Shown: positions 55,401-64,000 of the stretch, piece by piece | How the letters are laid out: the number at the start of each line of letters is the position of its first letter | Position numbering within the stretch: the stretch's first letter is position 1 | NCBI GenBank assembly: GCA_038380435.1 | Contig: JAWZYU010000019.1 | Location: forward strand, 28,793,801 to 28,857,800 | From: Ryuthela nishihirai | Lineage: Eukaryota; Arthropoda; Arachnida; Araneae; Heptathelidae | Reading direction: 5' to 3' | Length of the DNA stretch: 64,000 nt | Program-made: the position numbers and the translations under genes | The notes under the pieces: generated by a model | Seen by the model: only the letters and a program-made list of their open reading frames with translations | What the model was told of the DNA's origin: nothing | Databases searched by the model: none

Positions 55401-55867
55401 ATTATTTTATGTAGGTCAGATAATGGATGTTACTAATTAATGTCTTAGATTGAAAACCAATATGGAAAAGATATGGTTGAACCCAAAACCAGTTATTTTT
55501 CTTTCTAATTTAATTAATTTCTTCTAAATTTAAAACCCTTTAATTTTTGGTTATTTTATAGAAAAATATTATTTTCATGTTTTTATGTCCATGAAATAGC
55601 GGATAATGTCATTAAAGTTTAAATTCAAAAATAGTATGGTAACATTAAAATTTAATTAATCAGATATTAATTTATATTGGGAATACTTGTAGTGAGAGTG
55701 GACTTTCAGTTTATAACCATTATCTAATGAAAATCAAGTTTTATTTACAAAATCATTCTAGTTATAAAAAAATCTACAATGCAACACAACACTACTTTTT
55801 AATTTTTAGTAAAGTAACATACTATGTATATATTAGAATATTGGAGTTTTCCTTCTGCTATGTGTCT
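52421..55867. other. Unassigned sequence
   Basis: The largest stretch without a recognised element. Slightly GC-richer patches at 53,200-53,720 and 54,330-54,720 have short overlapping frames (up to 90 codons) without domains. A diverged pair of direct repeats lies at about 53,764 and 54,263 (listed separately). A host regulatory region or untranslated exon is possible but not shown. Confidence 0.45.
53764..54323. repeat. Pair of about 50-bp direct repeats 499 bp apart
   Basis: GACGATTGTATTG then TTGTTTG and CTAACGAAATAAATAAGCAA occur at 53,764-53,813 and 54,268-54,320 with few differences. The segment between them may be a duplication or a terminal-repeat element. Confidence 0.6.
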
Positions 55868-56176
55868 ACCAGTTGTTTTTATTAACCTCTGAATGGCACT
55901 TCCTTTCATACAATGGGCTAAATTGCCAGTTCCCAAGGGCTGATAGGTTAGGGGAGGAGGCACACTGGACAGGTGGTAGCCTCCCATCAAGGCTATCCAG
56001 CGTGTTCTTTAACATGCACAGGGTATGGGGCCCATGGCTTAATGTCTCATTCTACAGATGGTGTCTTTTCCGAACCCATCGGTGTCCCCTATTGACAGAT
56101 ATGATACCAGATGGGATTCAAACCTGGGAACAGTAGATTATGAATCTGGCGTTCTACCGATTGAGCCACCCCTGCC
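55868..56176 (-). mobile_element. SINE-B copy
   Basis: Minus-strand copy from ACCTCTGAATGGCACTTCC (3' block) to a head ending GATTGAGCCACCCCTGCC. The TTTAACATGCACAGGGTATG block is intact. Confidence 0.87.
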
Positions 56177-57188
56177 ACTGTGTCAGCAAGCGTTTTACTG
56201 GATTTTCACATGACAATACAGCTCTATGAGGTTCAGACAGTATTTATGGACTGTATTTTAACAGTATTATATAAATATATAATGCTTGCTTTTTCTTGCT
56301 ATAATTGCTAGCTAGAGATTTTCAAAAAGAAATATATGTTGATATATATGAGCACATATACATTTCTATAATTATAAAGAAGAAAAAAAGTTTGTTGTGA
56401 ATTCAATATTATCTTTTGCATATTGGTATCTAGTTCCCAGGTTTGAATTCCCTAGTCAAGTCACTCTAAAAAAATTATATCATTTGGCAATTTTTGTACC
56501 TTGAACTTAATATGCCATTTACAATAATCTATTAATTTTGACTTTGCAAACAGCAATCTTCTCTGTCTTAACATATTTATTACCTGAGCCTATGCAGTAA
56601 ATAAATTATGCATGATTAACTAATGTGTTCTCCCATTGTTATGCTTCAGGCTCATGCATGTATTTGAAAGATGTAAAATTCGCATTCTCTTTAATTCATT
56701 TTCTCCTATTCACCTGAAAAATTTCACCCGTTTAAATACACCTCTGGTTTTCTGATTTTGCTTTTTATTCTAAACACTACAATATTATGCCTTTAATTTT
56801 TTTAAGGAAACGGCTGATTTTTTAAAAATTATCACAAATTAGATTAAATGGGATATGAAGAAAAAAAATAGGTTTCTTGTGAAAATCAGCTAGTTTTAGA
56901 TTAACTATCAAATTTAAATTCGCTTATGTAAAAAGCTAAACAAAAAAGTGGAAAAAGAATACAGCCATTGTTTATTCTACAAAAGGAATTTTTCATGTGA
57001 TTTAATGTCGATACGAAAAAATTAAAGCGAAATAAAATTGCAAAAATGAGATACAAGGTTCTGTGCGAAAGAATCGAGTGGCGTTTGCAGCTACTGGACT
57101 AAGTTGATCACGTGACGGATGAGGATCGCCTCAATGTCGTGGACTGTCTTTCTCGTAGGCCTGGAAATAGTTCTACATATAGACACTT
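56177..57188. other. Unassigned AT-rich sequence
   Basis: Nothing recognised. A decayed B-box-like string (TTCCCAGGTTTGAATTCCC) at 56,434 stands alone. Confidence 0.4.
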
Positions 57189-57428
57189 CTTACATTTTTG
57201 ATTTTAATATTATTAGTGATGGATTCTGTGCTAATCTTTACACTAATGTTTATCTCTAAATGTATTTTATTTAGGAAAAAAATTATTTGTATTAATTAGC
57301 ATTATTATATTTGATAACAAACACGAATAATTTTCTTCCTAAATAAAATATATTTATAGATAAACATTAGTATAAAAATTAGCACAAGAGTCCACCAGTA
57401 ATAATATTAGAATAAAAAATATAAGAAT
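57189..57428. repeat. Long inverted repeat, arms about 100 bp
   Basis: Left arm 57,189-57,290 and right arm 57,322-57,428 share ACTAATGTTTATCT, ATTTTATTTAGGA and TAATATTATTA in inverse order, with around 15% differences. Could be a MITE without conserved termini or an old fold-back. Confidence 0.75.
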
Positions 57429-57775
57429 TATCAATATAGTAGGATTACTTAGTGACGTCTAAAAATTTGCCACATTGGTTTTCTGTTATAGGAGGTGTTG
57501 GTACTATACTGCTCAGGATCCTTTTCGAAGTCAGTGGTATTGCGCGCTGTGCTGATTGGTTGCGGAGATATAGCAAAAGTAATGTTGTGGATTTAATATA
57601 ATAATATGATTTAATTGCGTTTATCCCGTGGCATACTGGAACCGTGTAGAGCATCTCGGTTATATCCTTCTACTAATATAGTGATATCTCACGGTGGCTA
57701 GCTAATGGTGTTCTGAAGAATAGTGGTGCTACACTGGGGCTCCATTATTGCTTTCTAATAACGTAACAGTCCCGG
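57429..57775. other. Unassigned sequence
   Basis: Some motifs (GTGGTATTGCGCGCTG) resemble the 44-bp array units at 57,960, so this may be outlying decayed array. Confidence 0.35.
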
Positions 57776-57955
57776 CGACCAGAGATTAGCGCACTTGATT
57801 ACTGATCAAAGGGACAGGTAGGCATGGATATTTGTTTTCCGTGTTTCTTCCGGCTGAGCTGTCGCCTTCCTCACAGGACGCCATCTCTATGACCTATTAT
57901 ACTGACAAGCTCCTGTCAGCCCTCTGCGGTAAATGCAGATAGTTTGCTTTTAATT
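57776..57955 (+). mobile_element. SINE-A copy 5, diverged
   Basis: AGATTAGCGCACTTGATTAC and ACTGATCAAAGGGAC mark the head. The B box is deleted (GGACAGGTAGGCATGG). The body has TATACTGACAAGCTCCTGTC and CCTCTGCGG. Confidence 0.8.
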
Positions 57956-57959
57956 CCAC

Positions 57960-58155
57960 GTAGCACTATCGTTCCGTGGCACAGGCAAGTGGTTCCGGAG
58001 ACGTAGTGTAATTTCATGGTGGCTCAGTCAAGTTGCGCTGGTGTTGTAGTGAATTCGCCCAGTGGCTCAAACAAATTGTTCTGGTAGCGTAATGAAATTG
58101 CGCGGTGGTTGAGCCAAGTAGTTCTGTTGGCGTCATGAAATCGGGCATCGATGCC
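57960..58155. repeat. About 44-bp tandem array, 4 units
   Basis: Units contain GGTTCCGGAGACGTAGTGTA-like starts, then AAATTGCGCGGTGG and CTCAG-CAAGT ends. They differ at many positions. A lone similar unit lies near 63,587 (CGCGCTGGTGACGTAG). Confidence 0.6.
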
Positions 58156-58244
58156 TCTCCATTTTTCACGACCTTTCCCTAAAACAGTAGCTCTAACCGC
58201 TAGCGGGTAACGAAGTGCCCTTTGCAGCCTTACGAGGTTATGTA

Positions 58245-58529
58245 CAGTCGCTCAAAAAAGTATCCGAACACTATGGTTGATTACAGAATTCAGAAAAAAT
58301 ATCTGGCAACAATTTTTTTAGAAATTAGTGATCTGGCACCCTTCGTGTCACGTGACACGTGGCACGAAGGGTGCCAGATCACTAATTTCTAAAAAATGCC
58401 AGACCCTTCGTGTCACGTGACACGTGACACGAAGGTTGCCAGATCACTAATTTCTAAAAAAAATGTTGCCAGATATTTTTCTGAATTCTGTAATCAACCA
58501 TAGTGTTCGGATACTTTTTCGAGCGACTG
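58245..58529. mobile_element. TcPal copy 3
   Basis: TA flanks (58,243-58,244, 58,530-58,531), ends CAGTCGCTCAAAAAAGTATC and inverse. The centre contains several nested palindromes built on GTGTCACGTGACACGTG, with the arm segment CAGATCACTAATTTC present extra times. Confidence 0.92.
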
Positions 58530-58531
58530 TA

Positions 58532-58680
58532 CAACAATGTTATAAAACTTCGAGAATATGTTGTTTAGAATTCCCAAGATATAAATATATTTAATTTTAT
58601 TTAATATCCTTTGATGACAATATTATAAAATTAATTCTATTATTAAAGTGTCCAATGGGTAAAATAACGCATTAATTTAC

Positions 58681-58711
<31 letters not shown>

Positions 58712-60129
58712 TTTTGGTGGGGATGTAAAGTTATTTATGGGTGTCAGGAACATATTCTTGTATTTTACCATTGAGGCGTCATTAAACTAATATTAAATTC
58801 AAGCAAGTATCAAACATAAAAACATCATGGTGGAGATATCTCAATGATCCTTGTATTTCTAATAAAACAAACTACCACGTAAGACATAAGGCTTACAGTG
58901 AGATTATACAAAATATTAAGTAAATAGATTATGCGATCAGGAGAATAGCAACAGTTTTTAATAAAGGTGCAAGATTCAGATTACGGGGTATAACCCAAAA
59001 TTCTCCCATTGAAAAACCTCCATAGATCATATGCAACTTCTGATGTCGAAAGTAACTATTTTTGTTTTCAAATGAATTTGACTCTGTCTATAACTAGTGA
59101 GTGTGAGTTCTCTCACATGTCACTTAATGTGGAGTCCGTCTATTTAACATAATGCTGCCCAGATTATCAAACCAGCATTATCATAATGGTGTCGTTCTAG
59201 CAATATCCCCACTATATCATGTGTCGTGATTCTCCTTCATATCATATCATCGCGATGTTTCCACCTTGTCACATGTTTAATTTTTGCTTTAAATTTTCCT
59301 CAATGGTAAACTACACGAATATGTTTCTGAGACCCAGAAATAACTTTAGTTCCCTTCCGCTCTCAAAACTTCATACGAATCACCTCATTATTTTACTCGC
59401 AACAATTTAATAAAGTAAAATTAAAGATAAAATCTTCTAATCAAAGTGTTTTATTAAAAAAACCTTGAAATTTTAACATTTGGAAATTCGAGAATATATT
59501 GTTTCAAACACAGTGAGAACACATTTCGCTTCAATATGTTCTAAACAGCACATTGATGCGAAATGTGCTCGTACAGCAATGAAAGCGTGACTGTTTTGTA
59601 ACATTATACCCGAGATACAGCACGAAATGTGGATTTCGTGGGGGTAGATAATCGAACACACTAAATTTAAAACCAGAGGAATATAGTAGAAGAGTAGAGC
59701 AGTTGCAAAAAGGATTTTGCCTTGTGTGGCGTGGGGTTACAACTTAGATTGTCGAGTTTGTTTAGTAGAAGTTTCTACGAACAACAGAACATCTTTAGTT
59801 ATTGTAGGAAGTGTCATTTTCTGCATACATTTTGTATAGTCAATAGAAAACGATGATTAGTAAGAGTTGTACCTATGATTTGCTCTATGATTCGGTTTTC
59901 GAATGTTGTATTCATTTATCATTTGGAATTTGATGAATGTCAAAAATAATTAGTGATTTGTTAGTTAGCCTATTGGTATTTCAAGTAATTAATACTTAAA
60001 TTTTTCCGTTATTGATGCAAATTAATTGCCTCAGTTATTAAATCAGTTAATTTTTGCTCTCTGTTTATTACGAATTCATATACTGTTGTAGTCAAATAAA
60101 AATATTGCTAAAAATCTGTAACAATATTC
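58532..60129. other. Unassigned AT-rich sequence
   Basis: AT microsatellite plus T-run at 58,680-58,716. A hairpin at 59,514-59,574 with arms GAACACATTTCGCTTCAAT and ATTGATGCGAAATGTGCTC. Otherwise nothing recognised. Confidence 0.45.
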
Positions 60130-60760
60130 TCCAAAATCCCTCAGAATGAACATTTACATTCTGCTCTTTTTCAATTCGGTGTTTTACCAGCATTTGCTAT
60201 TGCAGCAATTGCAAATATGCCAGCAAGATCTTCACTAGACCCTGAAGGAATTTATCCTTTGTTCTACAACTATCTAAATTCTTGTATTCCTAACAAACAT
60301 TCAGTTATCTTCAAGACTTATTATAAATCCGATAAAATACCCAAAGTATGGCGTAATAAAATTTTCGCCTTTAGTTTAATTAAATAAAAGGAAAAGTCAT
60401 CCTCCTGTCTCACATAATTATCGACCCATTTCTCTAACAAGCATTACTCCTAAAATTTTACGAAGTGCTGCATTTCATTCAAGCAAGTTTCATCTCCAGT
60501 CTACAAGCACGTAATTTCTGATGATCAACTTGTATTTGAGCCTGGTCATCAACAACTATACAAATCTTATGCTGTATAAATATTTGGACATCGGAGCTGA
60601 ATTTAAGTAAATAAGGTAACATCGTCTTCCTATTGATCGTTAAAGCTTTTGAGATGCCGAAAAGCTTTGTCTCGTTTTGATAATCGTCCAACTACAGTGT
60701 TCCTCGTAAAATGCTTCAGCTAATGTTTTCTTCCTTTTCAACACGAAAATTTAATTGCCA
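60130..60760 (+). pseudogene. LINE M: RT N-terminal part (broken)
   Basis: Conceptual pieces in order: SLDPEGIYPLFYNYLNSCI, KTYYKSDKIPKVWRNKIF, SHNYRPISLTSITPKIL, ISDDQLVFEPGHQQ and the remnant KLLRCRKALSRFDNRPTT. These match the fingers/palm region of a CR1/L2-like RT (NYRPISLTS, ISDDQFGFRxGHS). Stops are frequent. A C-terminal part probably from the same copy lies at 62,813. Confidence 0.72.
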
Positions 60761-61059
60761 AACATGTAATTACCTATCAAGCGTGTTGCCATAGTGGATG
60801 TAACCAAAGTAAGATTGCTTTGGTCGCCTCCACTATTTCCAATGCTGATCTTCCTTCCACATTGGTGCCCAAAAGTTAAGCATAATGCACAAATTCTGTA
60901 AAAGCTCACAAACACGACAATGAAGTGCATGAGATTTTGAGTGACAATGCATTGTTACATAATTACAATAAGCAGTGAGGAACAGATGATTTGCACGGGT
61001 TATATGCAAATGAATGCAGGGTTATTCATAGCTAGGAACCTGCTTCAGCAGACTAAAAG
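60761..61059. other. Unassigned sequence
   Basis: May be further decayed LINE M; no conserved RT block is recognised. Confidence 0.3.
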
Positions 61060-61335
61060 GTTAATGAGAAGTATGATGACCCCGGACAGCTACACAAGTA
61101 TCACAACGGCTTCTCAAATTCTTTACCAAGCTGATCATGAGGTCTGGTACATCCCACTCTTCCCGGAGAATAGATCGGAACCTTGGAAAGTTATTATATA
61201 GAGTTCACGACCTGCAACACTTTTCTCCAGCACATCCAACGTGTGCTCTATATGGTTCAGGTCCCGAGAATAGGCTGGCTACTCCATCCGCTGAATATCC
61301 TAACTTTCGAGGAATTCGTCGAATATCTGAACCCT

Positions 61336-61425
61336 GAATAACAGGGGAAAGTCTATCCTGAATGACAGGGTAAATGACAGGATATCCTGAATGACAGAAT
61401 ATCCTAAATGACAGGGGAAAATTGT
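61336..61425. repeat. Short repeat expansion in the Tc1 transposase
   Basis: CCTGAATGACAG and variants (AATGACAGGG, ATATCCTGAATGAC) occur about five times in 90 bp. It lies exactly where the DDNARPH catalytic block is expected. Confidence 0.75.
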
Positions 61426-61535
61426 CATACAGCAAAACAAACTGGGTGACAACAGCTCTCCTGTAAACCTCACATAGGGCTGAAGAATATTGTCCCTGTA
61501 CTTCTGACTAGTCAAAATGCCCCTGGCAAAGATGT

Positions 61536-61866
61536 GTTGGGTTGGGTTGTTTTACCTCTGAGAGGCACTTTTTTTGTACACCATGGGCTAAATGGTCAGG
61601 TCACATGGACCCCGAAAGCTCAGAGAAGGTTAGGGAAGGGGACCCACTGGAACAGCTGTTGGGAGACAGATGGTAGCCTCCCGTCAAGGCCATCCAGCGT
61701 GTTATTAACGTGCACAGGATATGGCTCTCTCCCACACACGGAGCCACGGCTTAACGTCCTTTGCAAGGCGGCCTTTGCAAGCCCATCGGTGTCCCCTACT
61801 GACAGTGTGCAGGGCTGGAAATTTTGCGGAGATAAATCCCATTGCTGACCCAGCTGGGGCTCGAAG
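61536..61866 (-). mobile_element. SINE-B copy with exact 11-bp duplication
   Basis: GGCAAAGATGT occurs at 61,525-61,535 and 61,867-61,877, directly flanking the SINE. The copy runs from its 3' end (GTTGGGTTGGGTTGTTTTAC) to a head cut off within the B box (GGGGCTCGAA), so it is 5'-truncated at the tRNA-like part. Confidence 0.95.
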
Positions 61867-62060
61867 GGCAAAGATGTAGAGGTCTGTGTGTCCATTTGAC
61901 AAAATACAACACCAGATCATTAAACTACTAGCATCACAGAAGTGCCGTTATCTGATATTAGACTGTTGGTAACAAGTTCCTTGCTCTCTTCAGATTAAAA
62001 CTGGTAGAGATCAGTTTAAAGACTGAATCGCGATTTTTCGATGAAGTGCATATGGACCAA

Positions 62061-62462
62061 TTTTTAAAGCAGAACGTATTTGCTTTTCCAGTCACGTATG
62101 CAATTTTCGTTCGTCAGATGATTTTAGTGAAGAGTGTGACCTAGCGCATAATCTATTTCATTGAAACACAAAATGTAATGTTAATAATTTCAGTGTTTTT
62201 GAGGCATTTAACAGTTTGTGAATTTGGATTAACTTTTGGACAGCAGTGTAATTTAAAAACTGTTGCCAGCTTTGTCTATGGTGGTGATTGTTAGATTCTT
62301 TGCTATTCTAACTCTGAGGACCATTACACACTTCAGGAAACGTGTGATAAAACTGTCCAATGGCAGCATAAAAAATATCATCTATTTCGTTTGAAAACTG
62401 GAGTCTTTAACTCAGGTTATATAATTGACAATACATCTATTCCATTGATTTCTGATAAATTT
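62061..62462. other. Unassigned sequence
   Basis: Nothing recognised; may include the 5' part of the Tc1 pseudogene. Confidence 0.35.
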
Positions 62463-62812
62463 CGGGGAGGGGATGTTCAGTCGGTAGCGTATCAGGTTCG
62501 TAATCTGCAGGTCCCAGGTTCGAGAATTGATATTTATCTCTGAAAAACTTCCTGTCCTGCCCTCGGTCAATAGAGGACACCGATGGGCTTGGATATGCCG
62601 TTGCCGTCGGTTGGGGCCTAAAGCCCTGCCCTCGTGTGCAGGAGAGCCATACGCTGTGCACGTTGAAGAACACACTGTATGGCCTTGACGGTAATCTACC
62701 AAACGTTTCCCAACAGCTGTCTAGGGGGTCCTCTCCCCCAAACCTTCTTTGAGTACTGCGGGTCTTTGTGACCTGGCTACTTAGCCCATTGTGTGCAAAA
62801 AAGTGCCGCTAA
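62463..62812 (+). mobile_element. SINE-B copy
   Basis: Head with GTTCAGTCGGTAGCGTATCA and CCCAGGTTCGAGAATTG (B box partly intact), body through CGATGGGCTTGG and GCACGTTGAAGAACACACTG, 3' end GTGTGCAAAAAAGTGCCGCT. It lies just left of LINE M C-terminal sequence. Confidence 0.88.
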
Positions 62813-63400
62813 GTCTAGTAAAAGCCAAGGCATTGTCCTTGCTCGTGATTGATCCTTTTCCCAACATTGTTACGAAGATCAATCGTGCTGTGTACGTAAT
62901 TCTAAAATGTTACAGCATACATAACTCAAGCACTGGAATAAAAGCTGTTATCACATGTGCTCTTCCCATTGTGAAATATGCATCTCCGGTGTGGTCGCCG
63001 CATTAGATGTCATATTCGAAATGTTGAGAAAAACAGAGATCGTTCTCTAAAATGATATCGAGCTTTCATACCAAATCCTATAAACAAGGATCAAAAGAAC
63101 TCTCTGTTCACTCTTTGGAATGAAGATGCCTTAATTCTGTTCTATATTGTCCACAGAATCTCGCATTATAATCCAAAAGAATAGTCCTTCATATAAACAA
63201 TACCAGAACAATATGTCACCAGTTACGTGTTTACATTCGATTTCAGTATAAGACTCGACATAACATTTCTTCATTTATAGAACAGAAGAGTATGTAATTA
63301 TCTCCCTGTGGATGTTATCGCCTCTCCAACTGCAGCTGTTTTTAAAGAACGTTTAAATTTTGTTGGCTTATCAAAATACCTTCGATGCTTTGAATTTAGC
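62813..63400 (+). pseudogene. LINE M: C-terminal part (broken)
   Basis: GIKAVITCALPIVKYASPVW (62,940-62,995) is the conserved LPxLxYASPVW block behind the RT. It is followed by IRNVEKNQRSFSKMI, KELSVHSLWNEDALILFYIV and a C-terminal NYLPVDVIASPTAAVFKERL (63,297-63,355), all typical of CR1/L2-like LINE ends. Spread over several frames. Confidence 0.75.
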
Positions 63401-64000
63401 CATTGCTTTCGCTCAAGACTTGTTATTTCAACTGTCATTTCTTTACTTCTTACTCGAGATGCTTTATATAACTTTATACCCTTACTTTTATAACATGCTA
63501 ATGAAATTTACTGTATGTTACCTTGTGTTTTTAATTCTCCCAAGTGGAATCAGATGATTTAGTGGTGTTACACAGTGACTGACTGAAATCGCGCTGGTGA
63601 CGTAGTCTAGTGTTTTTCAAGAGGACGCCACTGATCCTTGGGAATCTGTGAGTTGTGCCTAAGGAATCCACAGGTTCAGCAGATTCTACTCAGAGAGGAG
63701 CATAAAAATTTTCCCTCTTAGTTTATTTTCATTATTGGTAGGAAAATTATTCTCTTTGGCAATAGCGTTTTGCATTGGCTTGCGAAAAACTTCCAAATAT
63801 TATAAACATTTTTATTTTTAAATATTTCGATTTCAAATGTTGCGTTTCAGACTTTTTTTTTACCTCCACATTAGAGTAAAAAACATGACAGGGAAAAAAA
63901 CTATAACTCTCTGCAGAGTCGGATCTAGGGGGGGGGGAGGGAAAAGCACACACACTAATGCTCATAACTAAAGAATAATGGAAAAAAAGGTATATGACTG
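63401..64000. other. Unassigned sequence at the window end
   Basis: Contains one unit-like copy of the 44-bp array (63,587) and a G-run at about 63,928-63,942; otherwise nothing recognised. Confidence 0.4.

Larger units (their letters stand above)
61060..62060 (-). pseudogene. Tc1-like transposase (minus strand), split by SINE-B
   Basis: Read on the minus strand: VVFCQMDTQTSTSLP right of the SINE; then SQKYRDNILQPYVRFTGELL (61,440-61,510), the conserved Tc1 block before the second catalytic Asp. Next comes a repeat-expanded stretch, then IFDEFLES, a decayed WPAYSRDLNHIEHTLDVL block and REEWDVPDLMI, RSRCDTCVAVRGHH near 61,070. These blocks match Tc1-family transposases in order. The SINE-B insertion, the expansion at 61,336-61,425 and stops make it inactive. 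Confidence 0.82.

Noticed and set aside
63928..63942. G-run as a regulatory or telomeric signal
   Set aside because: Isolated homopolymer of about 10 bases without repeat context.

Overview
This window is AT-rich eukaryotic DNA with no protein-coding gene of the host that I can support. It is a dense graveyard of transposons and tandem repeats. The mix (Jockey/I- and CR1-type LINEs, tRNA-headed SINEs, Tc1/mariner, long-TIR mariner-like elements, hAT MITEs, a hammerhead-bearing Penelope-like fragment, a solo LTR) fits a large metazoan genome, most likely an arthropod and perhaps an arachnid. That assignment is inference, not something read from a marker gene. Local family names used below: SINE-A (A box plus B box head, TTTA-type tail), SINE-B (head resembling elongator tRNA-Met, about 390 bp, about 20 copies), SINE-C (two copies), MITE-1 (hAT type, ends CAGNGGTTCTCAA), TcPal (palindromic element, ends CAGTCGCTCAAAAAA, TA duplication).

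Layout. 0-4.5 kb: SINE-A, three SINE-B copies, a 34-bp tandem array, MITE-1. 4.5-14.8 kb: a plus-strand Jockey-like LINE whose reading frame is split at 5,959/12,992 by about 7 kb of other DNA bounded by a near-perfect 8-bp duplication; the intervening DNA holds MITE-1 copies, a minus-strand LINE, palindromes and a long-TIR mariner-like element. 14.9-19.0 kb: SINE-B, a TcPal palindrome, a tRNA-Glu-like relic and a 42-bp minisatellite of about 24 units. 19.1-24.5 kb: an almost complete but decayed CR1-like LINE (PHD-finger/coiled-coil ORF1, EN-RT ORF2) carrying a SINE-A, a solo LTR with another SINE-A inside it, and a LINE tail. 25-29.5 kb: RNase H and Tc1 fragments and SINE-B pieces. 29.6-35.5 kb: a nest of elements (mariner-like, then hAT-like, then a second hAT-like holding MITE-1, plus a repeat array holding a hammerhead-ribozyme element). 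36-40 kb: a 25-bp minisatellite, SINE-B, a mariner fragment and a diverged array. 40.5-45.4 kb: TcPal and an I-type LINE (zinc-knuckle ORF1, EN, RT, RNase H). 45.6-52.4 kb: a 73-bp array with a SINE-B in it, a long-TIR mariner deletion derivative, and a 30-bp minisatellite invaded by a LINE and twice by SINE-C. 52.4-64 kb: mostly unassigned sequence with SINE-B, SINE-A and TcPal copies, a Tc1 pseudogene broken by a SINE-B with an exact 11-bp duplication, and two pieces of a further LINE.

Nothing here forms a working pathway. The interest lies in insertion order, duplication scars, template-switch palindromes and the predicted hammerhead ribozyme at 34,197-34,239.
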